From the NCBI RefSeq assembly GCF_002786295.1, contig NZ_PGTC01000009.1:496001-560000 (forward strand): a stretch of 64,000 nt of DNA. Direction: 5' to 3'. The stretch comes from Pseudooceanicola marinus. Lineage in GTDB: Bacteria; Pseudomonadota; Alphaproteobacteria; Rhodobacterales; Rhodobacteraceae. Position 1 is the first letter of the stretch, and every line of letters starts with the position of its first letter. Shown here in pieces: positions 63,073-64,000 of this stretch. Made by a program: the position numbers and the translations under genes. The notes beneath the pieces are model-generated. The model was not told the origin of the DNA and did not search any database. It worked only from the letters and a program-made list of their open reading frames with translations.

Positions 63073-63453
63073 ATGAGCGATCTGACGATACTGGACGGGG
63101 TCCTGAGCGACCGGGGCTCCAAATACGCGGTGGCGGGCGGGCCGGCGACCAGCCGGGCCGAGGCCGAGGCGCTGGTGAAGGCGCTGAAGCGGAAGAAGAA
63201 GTTTGCCAAGGCCACCCATAACACCTGGGCCCTGCTGCTGCCGGGCGAACCGGTGAAGGCCGATGACGGCGAGGCTGGCGCGGGCATGGTGATTTTGCGG
63301 ATGTTGGAGCGCGCGGGGCTGGAAGGCCACGTTATCGTGGTCACCCGCTGGTTCGGCGGCACCCACCTGGGCGGCGACCGCTTCCGCCACGTGCAAAGCT
63401 GCGTACGCGCCTACATGGAAGAGATCGGCGTGGACCCCGGCGGGGCAGACTAG
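63073..63453 (+). CDS. IMPACT/YigZ-family protein
   Basis: A 126-residue protein with the IMPACT (UPF0029) N-terminal fold only: KKFAKATHNTWALLL, then DDGEAGAGMVILRMLERAGLEGHVIVVTRWFGGTHLGGDRFRHVQ. Full YigZ is about 200 residues; this short form lacks the C-terminal domain. Start 63073 is chosen for GGGGAG ahead of it; ATG 63043 in frame is an alternative. It overlaps the convergent TetR gene by 4 bases (CTAG). Function unknown, possibly linked to translation. Confidence 0.8.
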   Translation: MSDLTILDGVLSDRGSKYAVAGGPATSRAEAEALVKALKRKKKFAKATHNTWALLLPGEPVKADDGEAGAGMVILRMLERAGLEGHVIVVTRWFGGTHLGGDRFRHVQSCVRAYMEEIGVDPGGAD

Positions 63454-64000
63454 ATCGTCAGCACCCGGGTGAAGAGCGTGGTCAGGTAGGCTTCCGCATC
63501 CGGGAAGGGGTCGGGCTTCTCCGGGCCCAGCACCGCTTTCACCTGCACGTCGAAATCCGCGTAGTGCTGGGTCAGCGACCAGATGGAGAAGATCAGGTGC
63601 CAGGGATCGGCGGGGGCCAGGTGCCCGTCCGCCATCCAGCCCTGGATGACCCGGGCCTTTTCATCGACCAGCTCCTTCAGCTCCGTCTCCAGCATCTCAT
63701 GGATGCGCGGAGCGCCCTGCACGATCTCATTGGCGAACAACCGGCTTTCGCGCGGATGATCCCGGCTCATCTGCAGCTTGCGGCGCATGTAGGTCAGGAT
63801 CTCGTCCAGCGGCTCGCCGTTCTCATCCAGCTCGCGCAGCGGATCCAGCCAGGTTTCCAACAGCGACGACATCAGGTACTGGTGGATCGCCTCCTTGGAG
63901 GGGAAGTAGTAGAGCAGGTTGGGTTTCGACAGGTTCGCCTCCTTGGCGATCTGATCGACGGTGGAGCCGCGAAACCCCCAGGTGGAAAAGACCGACAGGG
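63450..64000 (-). CDS. TetR-family regulator, RutR-like (5' end outside window)
   Basis: The visible 183 codons run to the right edge and the N terminus is cut off. The DNA-binding end reads FRGSTVDQIAKEANLSKPNLLYYFPSKE, and the ligand domain has SRDHPRESRLFANEIVQGAPRI, DEKARVIQGW, GHLAPADPWHLIFSIWSLTQHYADFDVQVKAVLG. These match RutR, the uracil-responsive regulator of pyrimidine use, very closely in pattern. Whether it senses uracil, and whether rut genes lie to the right, cannot be seen. Confidence 0.85.
   Translation of the reverse strand, partial: LSVFSTWGFRGSTVDQIAKEANLSKPNLLYYFPSKEAIHQYLMSSLLETWLDPLRELDENGEPLDEILTYMRRKLQMSRDHPRESRLFANEIVQGAPRIHEMLETELKELVDEKARVIQGWMADGHLAPADPWHLIFSIWSLTQHYADFDVQVKAVLGPEKPDPFPDAEAYLTTLFTRVLTI

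Overview
The window is GC-rich, densely coding DNA from an alphaproteobacterium, most likely of the Rhodobacteraceae/Roseobacter group. The signs are the heterotetrameric sarcosine oxidase operon (soxBDAG), a TAXI-type TRAP transporter, Fe(III)-type and branched-chain-type ABC importers, an H-NS/HvrA-like protein, a dnaG-rpoD pair, and a fused anthranilate synthase with a Trp-codon leader peptide. It reads as chromosome: housekeeping genes (recJ, hom, glk, dnaG, rpoD, trpE(G), tRNA-Glu) alternate with catabolic and transport islands. No phage, CRISPR array or intact insertion sequence was seen. The only mobile-DNA trace is a decayed integrase fragment at 11219-11443.

Layout. 1-8313: the 3' end of a LuxR-type regulator, an HpcH/HpaI aldolase on the opposite strand, then a run of a proline-iminopeptidase-family hydrolase, a nitrilase-family amidase, an alpha/beta hydrolase, a complete ABC importer and a GntR regulator. 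A perfect CTG-N10-CAG palindrome (938-953) resembling a lux box lies in front. 8550-11040: AraC regulator, DUF2000 protein, LysE-type exporter and a VOC protein. 11219-17185: integrase remnant, sulfatase, TAXI-TRAP receptor and permease, divergent IclR regulator. 17270-26298: DUF1275 protein, amidase, glucokinase, three tandem tRNA-Glu genes, recJ, hom, a small secreted protein, TetR, a small membrane protein. 26354-28889: three Tad-type surface proteins. 29222-36419: glutamate-type dehydrogenase, flavodoxin-like protein, sarcosine oxidase. 36494-41396: dnaG, rpoD, a YbjN-like secreted protein. 41588-44261: an ABC receptor and permease with no ATPase.

44359-58688 holds the most unusual assembly: hydantoinase/oxoprolinase genes hyuB and hyuA, a polytopic membrane protein, a Tat-exported receptor with livHMGF-type transporter genes, a MarR regulator, and an operon of a 6-hydroxynicotinate-reductase-like Fe-S protein, a UPF0280 (ApbE-like) protein and an 'amino acid synthesis' family protein. 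Three promoter regions here (hyuA, receptor gene, reductase operon) carry related TTTGTnTnC sequences, which suggests one regulon. I infer uptake, reduction and ATP-driven ring opening of an N-heterocycle or cyclic amide; the substrate is unknown. 58760-64000: ketopantoate-reductase-family gene, trpL-trpE(G), an H-NS-like gene, an IMPACT/YigZ-family gene and the 3' part of a RutR-like TetR regulator.

All identifications come from reading motifs and recalling families; nothing was searched. Start codons were moved inward wherever a Shine-Dalgarno sequence favoured it.
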